This document shows positions 16,880-25,746 of a DNA stretch of 64,000 nucleotides, piece after piece. The DNA comes from Burkholderia sp. BCC0322 (GTDB taxonomy: Bacteria > Pseudomonadota > Gammaproteobacteria > Burkholderiales > Burkholderiaceae). A program made the translations under genes and the position numbers. The notes beneath the pieces are model-generated. The model was given only the letters and a program-made list of their open reading frames with translations, had not been told where the DNA came from and did not search any database. The stretch is from NCBI RefSeq assembly GCF_902833045.1, contig NZ_CADFDU010000011.1, forward strand, positions 124,001-188,000, in the 5' to 3' direction. The number at the start of each line of letters is the position of its first letter. Position 1 is the stretch's first letter.

Positions 16880-17513
16880 TCTTGATCGCCATTGCCGGCT
16901 CTTCTTTTGCCAGGCGTCTGCTGAGAAATTGTCCATAGGTGTTCTTGTAATCGAGCGCGCCGAACGTGTCCATAAAATGCACACACTCGTGAACAATGGT
17001 GAGTTGCATCGAGGCAAACGTACCAGCACTTGTGTCCGGCAATTCACAAAACTTGGGCGTGATAGATATCGTATGCGTTGCGGTATCCGGGCCACAAACG
17101 TGCGCGACTTCACCAGCTAGATTTTTGGTGTTCGGTGTACACCCCAAAGCCCTATCTAATTCGGGATCGGAACGGACGAAATTTCTTGCCGTCAGCCCTT
17201 GCATAACGATCATCAAGGCCGCCAATCCTTCGCTCAGCACGGCTCGAGTGGACTCGTCGTCACTCCCGAACCACTCTCTGACTCGTGCCCGTGCGTGCGC
17301 TTTCCAGGCGCTCAATTCATGAAGTCGCTGCGCGACTATTTTTACCGCGTCGTCACGTAAAACCAAGACCTTCTTTCGAAACTCAGCATCAGTCATATTT
17401 TCGCAAATCGGCGGCCCGTCGACCGTCAAAAACAGATCCACTCGCGAGTTTCGTTTGGTGTTCGTCACGGCTGTATCATCAACAGTCACGTACTCGTAGT
17501 CGTTATGAGGCAT
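16839..17513 (-). CDS. M35-like (aspzincin) metallopeptidase, candidate type VI effector
   Basis: 224 aa, no signal peptide or membrane segment. The C-terminus carries the aspzincin arrangement: zinc motif HECVH (His175, Glu176, His179), a third acidic ligand candidate at Asp188 (GALDYKNTYG) and a terminal NADNLAWYI like the NADNYA segment of deuterolysin and Lys-specific M35 peptidases. The first about 60 residues have no recognisable domain. The gene starts 11 bases inside the PAAR gene. An enzyme without an export signal encoded directly after a PAAR-TTR adaptor is best explained as cargo of a type VI secretion system. Alternative: an uncharacterised cytoplasmic peptidase. Confidence 0.75.
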   Translation of the reverse strand: MPHNDYEYVTVDDTAVTNTKRNSRVDLFLTVDGPPICENMTDAEFRKKVLVLRDDAVKIVAQRLHELSAWKAHARARVREWFGSDDESTRAVLSEGLAALMIVMQGLTARNFVRSDPELDRALGCTPNTKNLAGEVAHVCGPDTATHTISITPKFCELPDTSAGTFASMQLTIVHECVHFMDTFGALDYKNTYGQFLSRRLAKEEPAMAIKNADNLAWYILCVD

Positions 17514-18057
17514 CGTTATTCTCGACTATTTCGATTCTCAAGTTCTCTGCACGGTTTGTGGCAATGCGTTGCGTGCATCCCGCACTATCAGTCACGCCGC
17601 TAAAGAGCTTCCCTGAACTGGTATGTATTCGATATGGCACACGTGCCAAGGGACTTCCGGTCCGTTCACTTCTCAACACATACTGCTCGTCGTATCCTGC
17701 ATCATCGGCCGTCGATTGAAAATTGCCACTGCCTTGCCCCTTCTGCGCAGCCAGATACTCGTTGCCGATAACCATACGCATACCGCGTTCGGCGTAGAAA
17801 ACAGGAGGCGGATGGCAACCACATGCATTGATATCGCCACTCAATGCCCACTGCTGCCCATTGGGCCCCGTACCAGGCAAACGCGGCCCTTCCGGCGCGA
17901 TGAACCCTTCCCGCTTGCAAGCCGTGCAGTAGGTTTTCATGTAGAGCGTGGCGATCTGTACGCGCGGGGGCGGATTGGAACACGTGACGAACTCCAGCCC
18001 TTCCGTGATCACGGCGTTACCGCCCCGGTCGCCTTTGGCGAGGAAATAACGAATCAT
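17503..18057 (-). CDS. PAAR-domain spike-tip protein with transthyretin-like C-terminus
   Basis: 184 aa. Residues 1-90 form a PAAR domain (FLAKGDRGGNAVITEG, CTAC at 44-47, DINACGCHPPP at 75-85); PAAR proteins sharpen the VgrG spike of type VI secretion systems and carry effectors. Residues about 120-180 match the transthyretin-like extension seen on VgrG and PAAR proteins (YDEQYVLRSERTGSPLARVPYRI, then VTDSAGCTQRI), which docks effectors. It overlaps the small gene upstream by 4 bases and the peptidase gene downstream by 11. No vgrG or T6SS core gene is in the window, so this is an orphan module that would depend on a system encoded elsewhere. Confidence 0.85.
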   Translation of the reverse strand: MIRYFLAKGDRGGNAVITEGLEFVTCSNPPPRVQIATLYMKTYCTACKREGFIAPEGPRLPGTGPNGQQWALSGDINACGCHPPPVFYAERGMRMVIGNEYLAAQKGQGSGNFQSTADDAGYDEQYVLRSERTGSPLARVPYRIHTSSGKLFSGVTDSAGCTQRIATNRAENLRIEIVENNDAS

Positions 18058-18227
18058 GCCGACTCGCCTCGAAACGTCGCGCCCGAACGCTTCGTATCCG
18101 CATAAAGACGAACCGCTCCCGATTCGATGACTGTCTTATCGCCAACCCGGATACGCCGGCCGCTTTCCGCAGCAAACCGACAAATGACCGCAAAAGAAGA
18201 TGCCGGTGACTCTTGCCCGTTGCTCAT
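18054..18227 (-). CDS. 57-aa protein at the head of the PAAR island
   Basis: Short frame MSNGQESPASS... ending GATFRGESA, basic in its middle (ESGRRIRVGDKTVI). Its TGA overlaps the PAAR ATG in an ATGA, and a GGGGA site sits 6 bases before its own ATG at 18227, so it is a plausible first cistron that couples translation into the PAAR gene. I do not recognise the family. It could be a small chaperone or spike-associated peptide, or merely a remnant; no function is claimed. Confidence 0.55.
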   Translation of the reverse strand: MSNGQESPASSFAVICRFAAESGRRIRVGDKTVIESGAVRLYADTKRSGATFRGESA

Positions 18228-18326
18228 CTGGATTCCCCGTCGTCAATGGTTGGCATCCAAAATGCCCAATCAGCACAAGGGAATCAATCAGACGAATTCG
18301 AAATCCTAATCAATTTATATGAGTCG

Positions 18327-18332
18327 ACTATA
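18327..18332 (-). promoter_or_regulatory. Candidate -10 box of the PAAR island
   Basis: TATAGT on the minus strand with a TTGTCG about 14 bases upstream (short spacing). A second AT-rich hexamer TATAAA lies a few bases downstream. Implied leader is about 95 bases. Confidence 0.35.
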
Positions 18333-18515
18333 TTTTTCCCGTCACCCGACAAGAACGAGGCCGGACTTCATTTGGCTTGACGATGCACTTCCGCTTGAAC
18401 ACGCGACATCTTCTCTTGGCGGCAACGAAATTCGGGCCAATGCGTCGCGACGATCCAAGCAAGCGCCCCGACAAACGCTTCGCCGGCTTCCCGACGCACC
18501 CCCGCCCCCTGTCGC

Positions 18516-18521
18516 TACAAT
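18516..18521 (+). promoter_or_regulatory. -10 box of birA-coaX
   Basis: TACAAT, 7 bases before the birA ATG at 18529. Predicted transcription start is at or next to the start codon. Confidence 0.5.
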
Positions 18522-18528
18522 ACGCGAC

Positions 18529-19449
18529 ATGAACGCCCCCACCTCCTCCGACACGCCCGATTCCGGCGACGCGCACATCGCACGCAACCGGCTCGAGGCG
18601 CACCTGGACGCCGCGCCGCGTGCGTGGCCGCTCGACATCGTCGCCGCCACCGGCTCGACCAACGCCGACGTCGCGACGCGGCTCAAGGCGCTGCCGCGCA
18701 GCGCGAACGCGTTGCCCGCGCCGCTCGTGCGCGTCGCGTTCGAACAGACGGCCGGCCGCGGCCGGCAGGGCCGCCCGTGGTTCGCGCAGCCCGGCAATGC
18801 GCTGCTCTGCTCGGTCGGCTGCATCGTGCCGCGCCCTGTCGACGCGCTCGGCGGCCTCAGTATCGCGATCGGCGTCGCGCTCGCCGAAGGGCTGGCCGCG
18901 CTGCCGCTCGATACCCGCTCGCGCGTCGCGCTCAAATGGCCGAACGACCTGCTGCTGACGACCACCGACGACGGCGCGCCGCGCATCGTCGGCAAGCTCG
19001 CCGGGATCCTGATCGAAACCGTCTGGACCACCGCCGACGCGACCGCCGTCGTGATCGGCTTCGGCATCAACGTGCGCGGCGCGGAGGCCGTCGCCGCGCA
19101 GGTCGACGCGCTGCGCGCGCGCGAAGCGACCCTCGCGATCGGGCTGCCGCCGGCCGCGCTGTCGGTCGCGTGCGCATCGGCCAACCTCACCGATACGCTC
19201 GCCGCGTCGCTGAACGCGCTCACGCCCGCGCTCGCGCAGTTCGGCACCGACGGGCTCGCGCCGTTCCTGCCGCGCTGGCACGCATTGCACGCGTACGCCG
19301 GCCGCGAAGTCGTCCTGCTCGAACAGGGCGTCGAACGCGCGCGCGGCATCGCAACGGGTATCGATGCGACCGGCCAGTTGCTGCTCGACACGCCGAACGG
19401 CGTGCAGGCGATCGCGGCCGGCGACGTGTCGCTGCGCGAGGCGCAATGA
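18529..19449 (+). CDS. birA: Biotin--[acetyl-CoA-carboxylase] ligase, no DNA-binding domain
   Basis: 306 aa. Adenylates biotin and attaches it to the biotin carboxyl carrier protein. The catalytic motifs are [11 protein letters not shown] (from residue 42), the biotin/AMP loop [12 protein letters not shown] and KWPNDLL with GKLAGILIE. Only about 35 residues precede the catalytic domain, so the winged-helix repressor domain of E. coli BirA is absent. The ATG at 18529 follows a TACAAT box by 7 bases, and longer frames upstream cross that promoter. Overlaps coaX by 4 bases. Confidence 0.95.
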   Translation: MNAPTSSDTPDSGDAHIARNRLEAHLDAAPRAWPLDIVAATGSTNADVATRLKALPRSANALPAPLVRVAFEQTAGRGRQGRPWFAQPGNALLCSVGCIVPRPVDALGGLSIAIGVALAEGLAALPLDTRSRVALKWPNDLLLTTTDDGAPRIVGKLAGILIETVWTTADATAVVIGFGINVRGAEAVAAQVDALRAREATLAIGLPPAALSVACASANLTDTLAASLNALTPALAQFGTDGLAPFLPRWHALHAYAGREVVLLEQGVERARGIATGIDATGQLLLDTPNGVQAIAAGDVSLREAQ

Positions 19450-20246
19450 GCGAGCCGCACCTGCTGATCGACGCCGGCAACAGCCGGATCAAGTGGGCGC
19501 TCGCCGATGCGCAGCGCACGCTTGTCCAGACCGGCGCGTTCGGCCACGCACGCGACGGCGGCGCCGATCCCGACTGGTCGAGCCTGCCGCGTCCGCGCGG
19601 CGCATGGATCTCGAACGTCGCGGGCACCGACGTGGCCGCCCGGATCGACGCGCTGCTCGACGCCCGCTGGCCGGGCCTGCCGCGCACGACGATACGCTCG
19701 CGCCCCGCGCAATGCGGCGTGACGAACGGCTATACGACGCCCGACCAGCTCGGCAGCGACCGCTGGGCCGGCCTGATCGGCGCGCACGCGGCCTTTCCCG
19801 GCGAGCATCTGCTGATCGCGACGTTCGGCACCGCGACGACGCTCGAGGCACTGCGCGCGGACGGCCGCTTCACGGGCGGTCTGATCGCGCCGGGGTGGGC
19901 ACTGATGATGCGCGCGCTCGGCACGCACACCGCGCAGTTGCCGACGCTGACCACCGATATCGCAAGCGGCCTGCTTGCAGGTGCGCACGCGGAGCCGTTC
20001 CAGGTCGATACGCCGCGCTCGCTGTCGGCCGGCTGCCTGTACGCGCAGGCCGGGCTGATCGAACGCGCGTGGCGCGATCTCGCGGATGCCTGGCAGGCGC
20101 CCGTGCGGCTCGTGCTGGCAGGCGGCGCGGCGGACGACGTCGCGCGTGCGCTGACGGTCCCGCATACCCGGCACGATGCACTGATCCTGTCCGGGCTCGC
20201 GCTGATCGCCGCGGACGCGGCGGCCGCGCCGGCGGCGCAGGCGTAA
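19446..20246 (+). CDS. coaX: Type III pantothenate kinase
   Basis: 266 aa, ASKHA-fold kinase for the first step of coenzyme A synthesis (pantothenate to 4'-phosphopantothenate). Motifs: N-terminal phosphate loop [13 protein letters not shown], the [11 protein letters not shown] pantothenate-site segment, the FGTATT phosphate-2 loop and FTGGLIAPG. The BirA-CoaX gene pair is common in beta-proteobacteria (fused in some, for example with bvg-accessory naming). Begins inside the birA stop (ATGA). Confidence 0.95.
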   Translation: MSEPHLLIDAGNSRIKWALADAQRTLVQTGAFGHARDGGADPDWSSLPRPRGAWISNVAGTDVAARIDALLDARWPGLPRTTIRSRPAQCGVTNGYTTPDQLGSDRWAGLIGAHAAFPGEHLLIATFGTATTLEALRADGRFTGGLIAPGWALMMRALGTHTAQLPTLTTDIASGLLAGAHAEPFQVDTPRSLSAGCLYAQAGLIERAWRDLADAWQAPVRLVLAGGAADDVARALTVPHTRHDALILSGLALIAADAAAAPAAQA

Positions 20247-20442
20247 CGGAAAGGCGCCGGCGTCGCGCCGGCGCACGGCAACGCAAGCCCATCCGGGCCT
20301 GCGTCAGGATGACGGTGAAGCACGGGCGGCGCCACGACGGCAGCCCGCACGCACGGTCACCGGAAGGCATGAAATCGCCGGCGATGCAGCCGGCCCGATT
20401 GAATGACGTGAACCACGTCAATGACGACGAGGAGTGTCGACG

Positions 20443-20685
20443 ATGCTGCGCTGGCTGATCGCTGTTCTCTTTCTCGCCAACATGCTTGCGTTCGTGGCGG
20501 CGCGCGGCGTGTTCGGGCCGCTGCCGGCGGCCGGCCCGCGCGAACCGGGCGTGCTCGCGCGGCAGGTGCGGCCCGATGCGCTGCGCGTGACGCCGCTCGC
20601 GCAGGCAACCGACCAGCCCGTCATCGGCGGCCCGATCACGCCGCCAGCCGTCACGGCCGAGCCGCTCGCGGCGTCCGCGCCCTGA
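20443..20685 (+). CDS. Small single-span membrane protein
   Basis: 80 aa. One N-terminal membrane helix (MLRWLIAVLFLANMLAF) followed by a proline/alanine-rich periplasmic tail. I choose the ATG at 20443 with GAGGAG 9 bases upstream rather than the GTG at 20434 that abuts that site. Position after birA-coaX and the N-terminal wording resemble the SPOR-domain proteins found at this place in other Burkholderiales, but here no SPOR domain follows, so it may be a shortened relative. Function unknown. The gap before it (20247-20442) holds a GC-rich stem-loop near 20254-20275 without T tail. Confidence 0.65.
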   Translation: MLRWLIAVLFLANMLAFVAARGVFGPLPAAGPREPGVLARQVRPDALRVTPLAQATDQPVIGGPITPPAVTAEPLAASAP

Positions 20686-20701
20686 CGGCGCCGGACTGCG
20701 C

Positions 20702-21187
20702 TCAGGACTGCTGCGCGCGCACCTTCTTCAGCAACGCGGTGGTCGAGCGATCGTGCTCGAACGGAATCGCCAGCGCGCGGCCGCCCCAGCCGCGCACCAG
20801 CGCCGATTCCGGCAACGCATCCATGTCGTAGTCGCCCCCCTTCACGAGAATGTCCGGCCGGACGGCCTCGATCAGCGACACCGGCGTCTTTTCCTCGAAC
20901 GTCACGACCCAGTCGACGCTTTCCAGCGCCGCGAGCAGCGCCGCGCGATCTTCCTCGCGATTGATCGGCCGGTCGTCGCCCTTGCCGAGCATGCGTACCG
21001 ACGCGTCGCTGTTCACACCGACGATCAGGCATGCGCCGAGCGCTTTGGCGTCGGCAAGATACGTGACGTGGCCGCGATGCAGGATGTCGAATACGCCGTT
21101 GGTGAACACGACGGGTGACGGCAGCGACGCACGCAGGGCGACGAGGGCATCACGGGTGATCAGCTTGCGTTCGAAGGTGGCGGACAT
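20702..21187 (-). CDS. rfaE2: D-glycero-beta-D-manno-heptose 1-phosphate adenylyltransferase
   Basis: 161 aa, the cytidylyltransferase-like domain that corresponds to the C-terminal half of E. coli HldE. Makes ADP-heptose for the lipopolysaccharide inner core. Motifs: FTNGVFDILHRGHV with the HxGH nucleotide motif, then LLAALESVDWVVTFEEKTP and VKGGDY. Burkholderia encode the kinase half separately (hldA), not in this window. The ATG at 21187 is used; the upstream 32 codons are atypical. Confidence 0.93.
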   Translation of the reverse strand: MSATFERKLITRDALVALRASLPSPVVFTNGVFDILHRGHVTYLADAKALGACLIVGVNSDASVRMLGKGDDRPINREEDRAALLAALESVDWVVTFEEKTPVSLIEAVRPDILVKGGDYDMDALPESALVRGWGGRALAIPFEHDRSTTALLKKVRAQQS

Positions 21188-21234
21188 GATGGAGGCTGGA
21201 CGGAATGAACGACGGCGCGCGGCGGCGCCAGATA

Positions 21235-21263
21235 AAAAGCCCGCCGGATTGACCGGGCGGGCT
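21235..21263 (-). terminator. Intrinsic terminator after the ferritin-like gene
   Basis: Stem AAGCCCGCC/GGCGGGCTT-type inverted repeat around a GGATTGACC loop, followed on the minus strand by TTTTT. It is about 75 bases after the stop codon at 21336 and before rfaE2. Confidence 0.8.
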
Positions 21264-21335
21264 TCATGCAACGGATACGACATCGCGCAACGCGGCCGGC
21301 GCGCTTCACGCCGGCTGCCGCGGCGCCAACCGGGC

Positions 21336-22214
21336 TCAGGCCGGCTGCGCGGCCGACGACGGGCCGCTTTCGGCCTGCAGGCGGCTGGTCACTTCCTTGC
21401 GATAGCGGTTCAGCTCCTGCGCGGTCGCGAACGTGCGCTCGAACAGGATCGACAGGTTGTGCAGGATGCGCTCGACGACCTTCTTTTCCCACTCGCCGTC
21501 GAACCGGATCTGCTCGTCGAGCCAGCGCTCGAGCCATTCCGGATCGGGCAGGCGCGACTGCACGGTGTCGCGCGGGAACAGCGCCTGGTTCACGTGCAGG
21601 TTGGTCGGGTGCAGCGGCTTCTCGGTGCGGCGCGCCGACGCCATCAGCACGCCGATCTTCGCGAACGCGGCACGCGCAACGTCGCCGCAGTTGTTCAGCG
21701 CCTTCTTCATGTAGCGCAGGTACGCGCCGCCATGGCGCGCTTCATCGCGCGAGATCGTTTCGTAGATGTGCTTGATGACCGGCTCGGTATGCCAGTCGGC
21801 CGCGCAGCGGTACCAGTGGTTCAGGCGGATCTCGCCGCAGAAGTGCAGCATCAGCGTTTCGAGCGGCGGCGCCGGATCGAATTCGAAGCGCACCGCGTGC
21901 AGTTCCTCTTCGGTCGGCACCATCTCCGGCCGGAAACGGCGCAGGTATTCCATCAGCACGAGCGAATGCTTCTGCTCCTCGAAGAACCACACGCTCATGA
22001 ACGCGGAAAAGTCGCTGTCGTGCTGGTTGTCGCGCAGGAACATTTCCGTCGCGGGCAGCGCCGACCATTCGGTGATCGCGTTCATCTTGATCGTCTTCGC
22101 CTGCTCGTCGGTGAGCAGCGAAGCGTCGAACTTATCCCACGGAATGTCCTTCTCCATGTCCCAGCGGACAGCTTCGAGCGATCGGTAAAGTTCCGGATAA
22201 AGCATGGTGTTCAT
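21336..22214 (-). CDS. Ferritin-like diiron protein
   Basis: 292 aa. A four-helix ferritin-like fold is suggested by two ExxH-type iron sets: an early Glu (ITEWSALP) with FFEEQKHS, and GEIRLNHW with ISRDEARH. This is the arrangement of diiron oxygenases and acyl-ACP-desaturase-like proteins. Substrate unknown; no signal peptide. ATG at 22214 has a weak upstream GGG. It has its own terminator, so it is likely a single-gene transcript. Confidence 0.8.
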   Translation of the reverse strand: MNTMLYPELYRSLEAVRWDMEKDIPWDKFDASLLTDEQAKTIKMNAITEWSALPATEMFLRDNQHDSDFSAFMSVWFFEEQKHSLVLMEYLRRFRPEMVPTEEELHAVRFEFDPAPPLETLMLHFCGEIRLNHWYRCAADWHTEPVIKHIYETISRDEARHGGAYLRYMKKALNNCGDVARAAFAKIGVLMASARRTEKPLHPTNLHVNQALFPRDTVQSRLPDPEWLERWLDEQIRFDGEWEKKVVERILHNLSILFERTFATAQELNRYRKEVTSRLQAESGPSSAAQPA

Positions 22215-22679
22215 GATGGTCCCACCCCTGTTCTGCGCAATGCGACTTCTCTAAACGTGACTGTTGCCGCAGCGGCGCGCCGAGCGCGCTTTTTGCAGCC
22301 AAGACTGTAATTTTACGCGTGAAACCGACCGGCCGGACGCCGATTGCTCGTCCGGCAGCCGGGCGGCCGCGCCGCCGTTGCGGCATGCCGCAGCCACGCT
22401 CCGTGCGAACGGAACCGGCTGCGCACTTGCCTGAGTGGGGGCCGGCGCTGGCCGGCTCGTGACGCGCCCGTCCCCTGCCCCAGGCGGGTGCCCCGAAGGG
22501 TTCCCCGTGCGGATGCCGGATCGGCGGGCTGTTCGATATGGTGTATACGGCGGCGGCCATGATAGCACGCGTCCATGACGGTTCCGAGACGCCTGGCCGG
22601 TCGCGCTCCGCCATTCGCGGTGCGGCGATCGGTCGCGGCCGGCCGTCGCGAAAACGCAACCATGCACCATTTCGGCGCA
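22215..22679. other. 465-base gap upstream of the ferritin-like gene
   Basis: Carries candidate -10 boxes for the ferritin-like gene on the minus strand (TAAAAT at 22310-22315; TATCAT near 22556-22561). The rest is GC-rich with frames on both strands that have an Arg/Ala-rich composition and no recognisable protein. No RNA gene seen. Confidence 0.4.
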
Positions 22680-23906
22680 TCAGACCCGTATTTCGCCGGT
22701 CGCGAGGCCGTCTTCCGGCGGTATGCCGGCGGCCGGCACGCTGCCGCCGTCCGCCCGCGCGATCCAGCCGGCCAACGTGTCGCGCTGCGCGCGCCCGTCA
22801 CGGTAGCCGAGCTCGATCAGTTCGCGCGTGAACGCCTCCTCGAACAGCAGGTAGCTCGCGAACGACGCGCCGGCCGGCTGGCTACCGCCGATCGCGCCCA
22901 GCAGCCCGCGCATCGTCGCCGGCATCTGCTTCAGGTGCTTCGCGGCGATCAGCTCGATGCGCTCGGACGGCGCGATCGCGAGCACATCGACGTGCCGCCA
23001 GCCGCTGCCCACCTCGACCTGGTGCGGCAGGTGCTCGATCATCCGGTTGATGTGCTCGATGCGCTCGATGTCCGAGCCGATCGAGTCGAGGAACACGCTC
23101 GCGAGCACCTGCTGGCCGATCTGCGCGAGCGTCGGGTAGCCGCGTACCAGCCCGGCGCCGTTCGCGGCCGGAATCTCGGGCCGCGGGTCGGCCGCACCGA
23201 CCACGACGATCCGGTCCGCGCCGAAATGGATGGCCGGCGACAGCGGCGCGATCTGCCGGATCGACCCGTCGCCGAAGTATTCGATCTGCCCGTCGAGCAC
23301 GAGCGGCACGGCCGGGAACACGAAAGGAATCGCCGACGACGCGAGCAGGTGCGACGCCGACAGGTCGACGAGCCGCGCGGTGCGTTGCGCGCGGCGCCAC
23401 GCCTGGATCGGTTCGGCCGCCTGGTAGAACGTGAGGTGGCGCCCGCTCGAATAGCTGAGCGCCGTCACCGCGAGCGCGTGCAGCAGGCGCGCTTCGAGCA
23501 TCTGCTCGATCCGGTGGAAACTCAGCTCGCGCTGCAGCAGGTGCGCGAGCGGCGCGTTGTCGAGCAACCCGCGCGGCGAACGGCGGGCCGCCCAGCCGAA
23601 GGTCATCGTCGCGAGCCAGCGCGCGCCGGCGGCCGCGATGCCGAGCCAGTCGGTGCGATACACGTAATCGGCGCGCAACGGCTCCCAGAATTCGAGCAGG
23701 CGCCGCACGCCATGGGAAAAGTCGTCGGCGTGGCTCGCGATCGACGTCGCGTTGATCGCGCCGGCCGACGAGCCGCACACGACCGCGAACGGCAGCGTCT
23801 GCCGCTGCGGATCGGCTTCGCGCGCGATCTCGGCCAGCGCCTTCAGCACGCCGACCTGATAGGCGGCACGTGCGCCGCCTCCCATCAGAACGAGCGCGAG
23901 CCGCAT
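22680..23906 (-). CDS. Patatin-like phospholipase
   Basis: 408 aa. Cytoplasmic Ser-Asp dyad lipase: oxyanion-hole motif GGGARAAYQVGV (residues 9-20), nucleophile elbow GSSAG (Ser47) and the catalytic Asp in FGDGSIRQ. Contains the DUF3336-free, about 400-residue layout common in proteobacteria. Could act on phospholipids or on polyhydroxybutyrate; the adjacent PhaM-like gene (28-base gap, same strand upstream) favours a link to PHA granules, but that is inference. The longer frame upstream through the PhaM gene is not real; start is the ATG at 23906. Confidence 0.88.
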   Translation of the reverse strand: MRLALVLMGGGARAAYQVGVLKALAEIAREADPQRQTLPFAVVCGSSAGAINATSIASHADDFSHGVRRLLEFWEPLRADYVYRTDWLGIAAAGARWLATMTFGWAARRSPRGLLDNAPLAHLLQRELSFHRIEQMLEARLLHALAVTALSYSSGRHLTFYQAAEPIQAWRRAQRTARLVDLSASHLLASSAIPFVFPAVPLVLDGQIEYFGDGSIRQIAPLSPAIHFGADRIVVVGAADPRPEIPAANGAGLVRGYPTLAQIGQQVLASVFLDSIGSDIERIEHINRMIEHLPHQVEVGSGWRHVDVLAIAPSERIELIAAKHLKQMPATMRGLLGAIGGSQPAGASFASYLLFEEAFTRELIELGYRDGRAQRDTLAGWIARADGGSVPAAGIPPEDGLATGEIRV

Positions 23907-23934
23907 GGTCGACCTGCCTGCTACCTGCGCCGCG

Positions 23935-24696
23935 TCACGTCGAGCGCTTCGGCGGACGGGTTTCGGGCGACGAAGCGGCCGCCGCGCGCGCCGCGGCCGA
24001 ACCGGCCGCACCGCTCGCACCGGTCGACTTCGTGCGCTTCGCGGCAGGCTTGCGCGGCGCGGCGGCGGCCGGCGCCGGCTGCGCGGCCGGTTCCGGCGGC
24101 GCAGCCGCGTCCGCCGGCGCCTCGCCCGGCGCGGCGGGCTGCACGCCCGGCTGCGCCATCGCGAGGCTCGCGAGCTGGTTGAACTGCGACTGCAGCAGGT
24201 TCCACCAGCCCGATGGGTCGAAGGCCTGCTGCGCGGCGTCGCCCGCCGCCGCATCCGACGCGTCGGCATCCGCGGCCGGCGGTGCGTCGCCCGATGCCTG
24301 TTTCGCCGCATGCGCGGCCGCCACGGCCGCTTCCTCGGCCGCCGACATCGAGCTCTGCGCAAATGCGCCGAACGCACGCAGCGTCGCGAGCGTCGCGCGC
24401 TGCACCTCGAGCGCCTGGATCGCGGACTGCAGCATCCCGAGATTGAGCTTCAGCCACTGCTCGACCGCGCGCAGATCGGTGATCCGCTTGTCGAGCTCCT
24501 CGACGCTCGTGAGCGGCGCCATCATGTCGGACATGCTCGACAGCGACGGCGGCAGCCCGTGCGTGGCGCCCGGAAACGACGTCATCCCGCCGAACGGCGA
24601 CATCCGCATCATGTCCCACATGCGGTCCATCATGTCGGCGGGCTTGAAGCCGGCAAAGCCGGCGAAAGGGTTGGAGCCGGGGGCATCGGTCGTCAT
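23935..24696 (-). CDS. phaM: PhaM-like polyhydroxyalkanoate granule regulatory protein
   Basis: 253 aa. The N-terminal SNPFAGFAGFKPADMMDRMWDMM segment, a central helical region (LEVQRATLATLRAFGAFAQ) and a C-terminal Ala/Pro/Lys-rich tail (KPAAKRTKS) fit PhaM of Ralstonia, which binds the PHA synthase and, through its basic PAKKA-type tail, DNA. It would tie granules to the nucleoid. Start at 24696; longer frame upstream is Arg-rich and unlikely. Confidence 0.8.
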   Translation of the reverse strand: MTTDAPGSNPFAGFAGFKPADMMDRMWDMMRMSPFGGMTSFPGATHGLPPSLSSMSDMMAPLTSVEELDKRITDLRAVEQWLKLNLGMLQSAIQALEVQRATLATLRAFGAFAQSSMSAAEEAAVAAAHAAKQASGDAPPAADADASDAAAGDAAQQAFDPSGWWNLLQSQFNQLASLAMAQPGVQPAAPGEAPADAAAPPEPAAQPAPAAAAPRKPAAKRTKSTGASGAAGSAAARAAAASSPETRPPKRST

Positions 24697-24784
24697 ACGG
24701 GCATCCTGGTTGACTGGGTGAGAGCAAGGCGGCCGCCGTGTATCGCGCGAGCCGCGCCTGGGTCGATCATAGCGCCGGCGCGCG

Positions 24785-25612
24785 TCAGAACGGCGCGTCG
24801 CCGGGGAACTCGGGCGGCCGCCGCTCGCGCAGCGAGCGGATGCCTTCCTGCACGTCGGGCCCCGCAAAACCCATGAATTCGAGCGCAAGCGACGTATCGA
24901 AGGTCGGCCCGGCCGTGCGCAGCCAGTTGTTCAACGCGTACTTGGTCCAGCGGATCGCCGACTGCGAACCGTGCGCGAGCCGCTCGGCCACTTCGTACGC
25001 CTTCGGCAGCAGGTCGGCCGGCTCGACCGCGAGCGAGACCAGCCCGATCCGCTCGGCCTCCGCGCCACTCACGGGCTCGCACAGCATCAGGTAGTACTTC
25101 GCCTTCGCCATCCCGCACAGCAGCGGCCACACGATCGCCGCGTGGTCGCCCGCCGCGACGCCGAGCCGCGTGTGGCCGTCGATGATGCGCGCATCCTTCG
25201 CGGCAATCGAGATGTCCGCGAGCAGCCCCGCAACGAGCCCGGCGCCGACGGCCGGGCCGTGCATCGCCGACACGATCGGCTTGCTGCAGTTGATCACGTT
25301 GTAGACGAGGTCGCGCGCCTCGCGCCACACGCGGGCGCGCACGTCGAAGTCGTTCGCCATGTCCTCGACGAGCGCGAGATCGCCGCCTGCCGAGAAGCCC
25401 TTGCCTTCGCCGCGGATCACCGCGACGCGCGTGTCGGGATCACGGTCGACGTCGCGCCAGATGTCGGCGAGCTCGCGATGCATGCGTGCGTTCGCGGTCG
25501 CGAGGCCGCTGCGGTTCGCGCCCTCGCCGCTCATCACGATGTCGAGCACGCCATGGTCGCGGCGCGTCACCTTCAGTGCTTCGTAACCGCTGTAAGCGGC
25601 GAGATTGGCCAT
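24785..25612 (-). CDS. Enoyl-CoA hydratase/isomerase family protein
   Basis: 275 aa crotonase-fold protein. The oxyanion segments are [15 protein letters not shown] and [19 protein letters not shown], and [23 protein letters not shown] forms the active-site helix. Position 2 of the usual two glutamates is replaced in part (GDHAA), so the exact reaction (hydratase, isomerase or other) is open. Start at 25612 has GGAG 5 bases upstream. Gap to the next gene upstream holds a GC-rich hairpin. Confidence 0.88.
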   Translation of the reverse strand: MANLAAYSGYEALKVTRRDHGVLDIVMSGEGANRSGLATANARMHRELADIWRDVDRDPDTRVAVIRGEGKGFSAGGDLALVEDMANDFDVRARVWREARDLVYNVINCSKPIVSAMHGPAVGAGLVAGLLADISIAAKDARIIDGHTRLGVAAGDHAAIVWPLLCGMAKAKYYLMLCEPVSGAEAERIGLVSLAVEPADLLPKAYEVAERLAHGSQSAIRWTKYALNNWLRTAGPTFDTSLALEFMGFAGPDVQEGIRSLRERRPPEFPGDAPF

Positions 25613-25682
25613 GCCAGCTCCTTGCTCGAGGCTCTCGAGCCCCTGAATCGAGTGTAGCCAAGCCCGCGCGGGCAAACATCAG

Positions 25683-25718
25683 GCGAAACCCGGCGCGCGG
25701 GCCGGGCCCGGGTTTCGC
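25683..25718 (-). terminator. GC-rich hairpin after the FAH-family gene
   Basis: Stem GCGAAACCCGG with CCGGGTTTCGC around a GC-rich loop, 29 bases after the stop at 25747. There is no T tail, so it may slow or end transcription only weakly. Confidence 0.4.
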
Positions 25719-25746
25719 GACGGCGGAGCTGCGTGCTCCGCGTGAC

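Larger units (their letters stand above)
18228..18528. other. 301-base divergent control region between the PAAR island and birA
   Basis: AT-rich between 18240 and 18340, with a TATAGT box for the minus-strand island at 18327-18332. Composition changes to GC-rich from about 18440 towards birA, which marks the right edge of the island. No gene is seen here. Confidence 0.5.

Noticed and set aside
18127-18309. 60-codon plus-strand frame opposite the 57-aa gene
   Set aside because: No ribosome site and antisense to a frame that is coupled to the PAAR gene.
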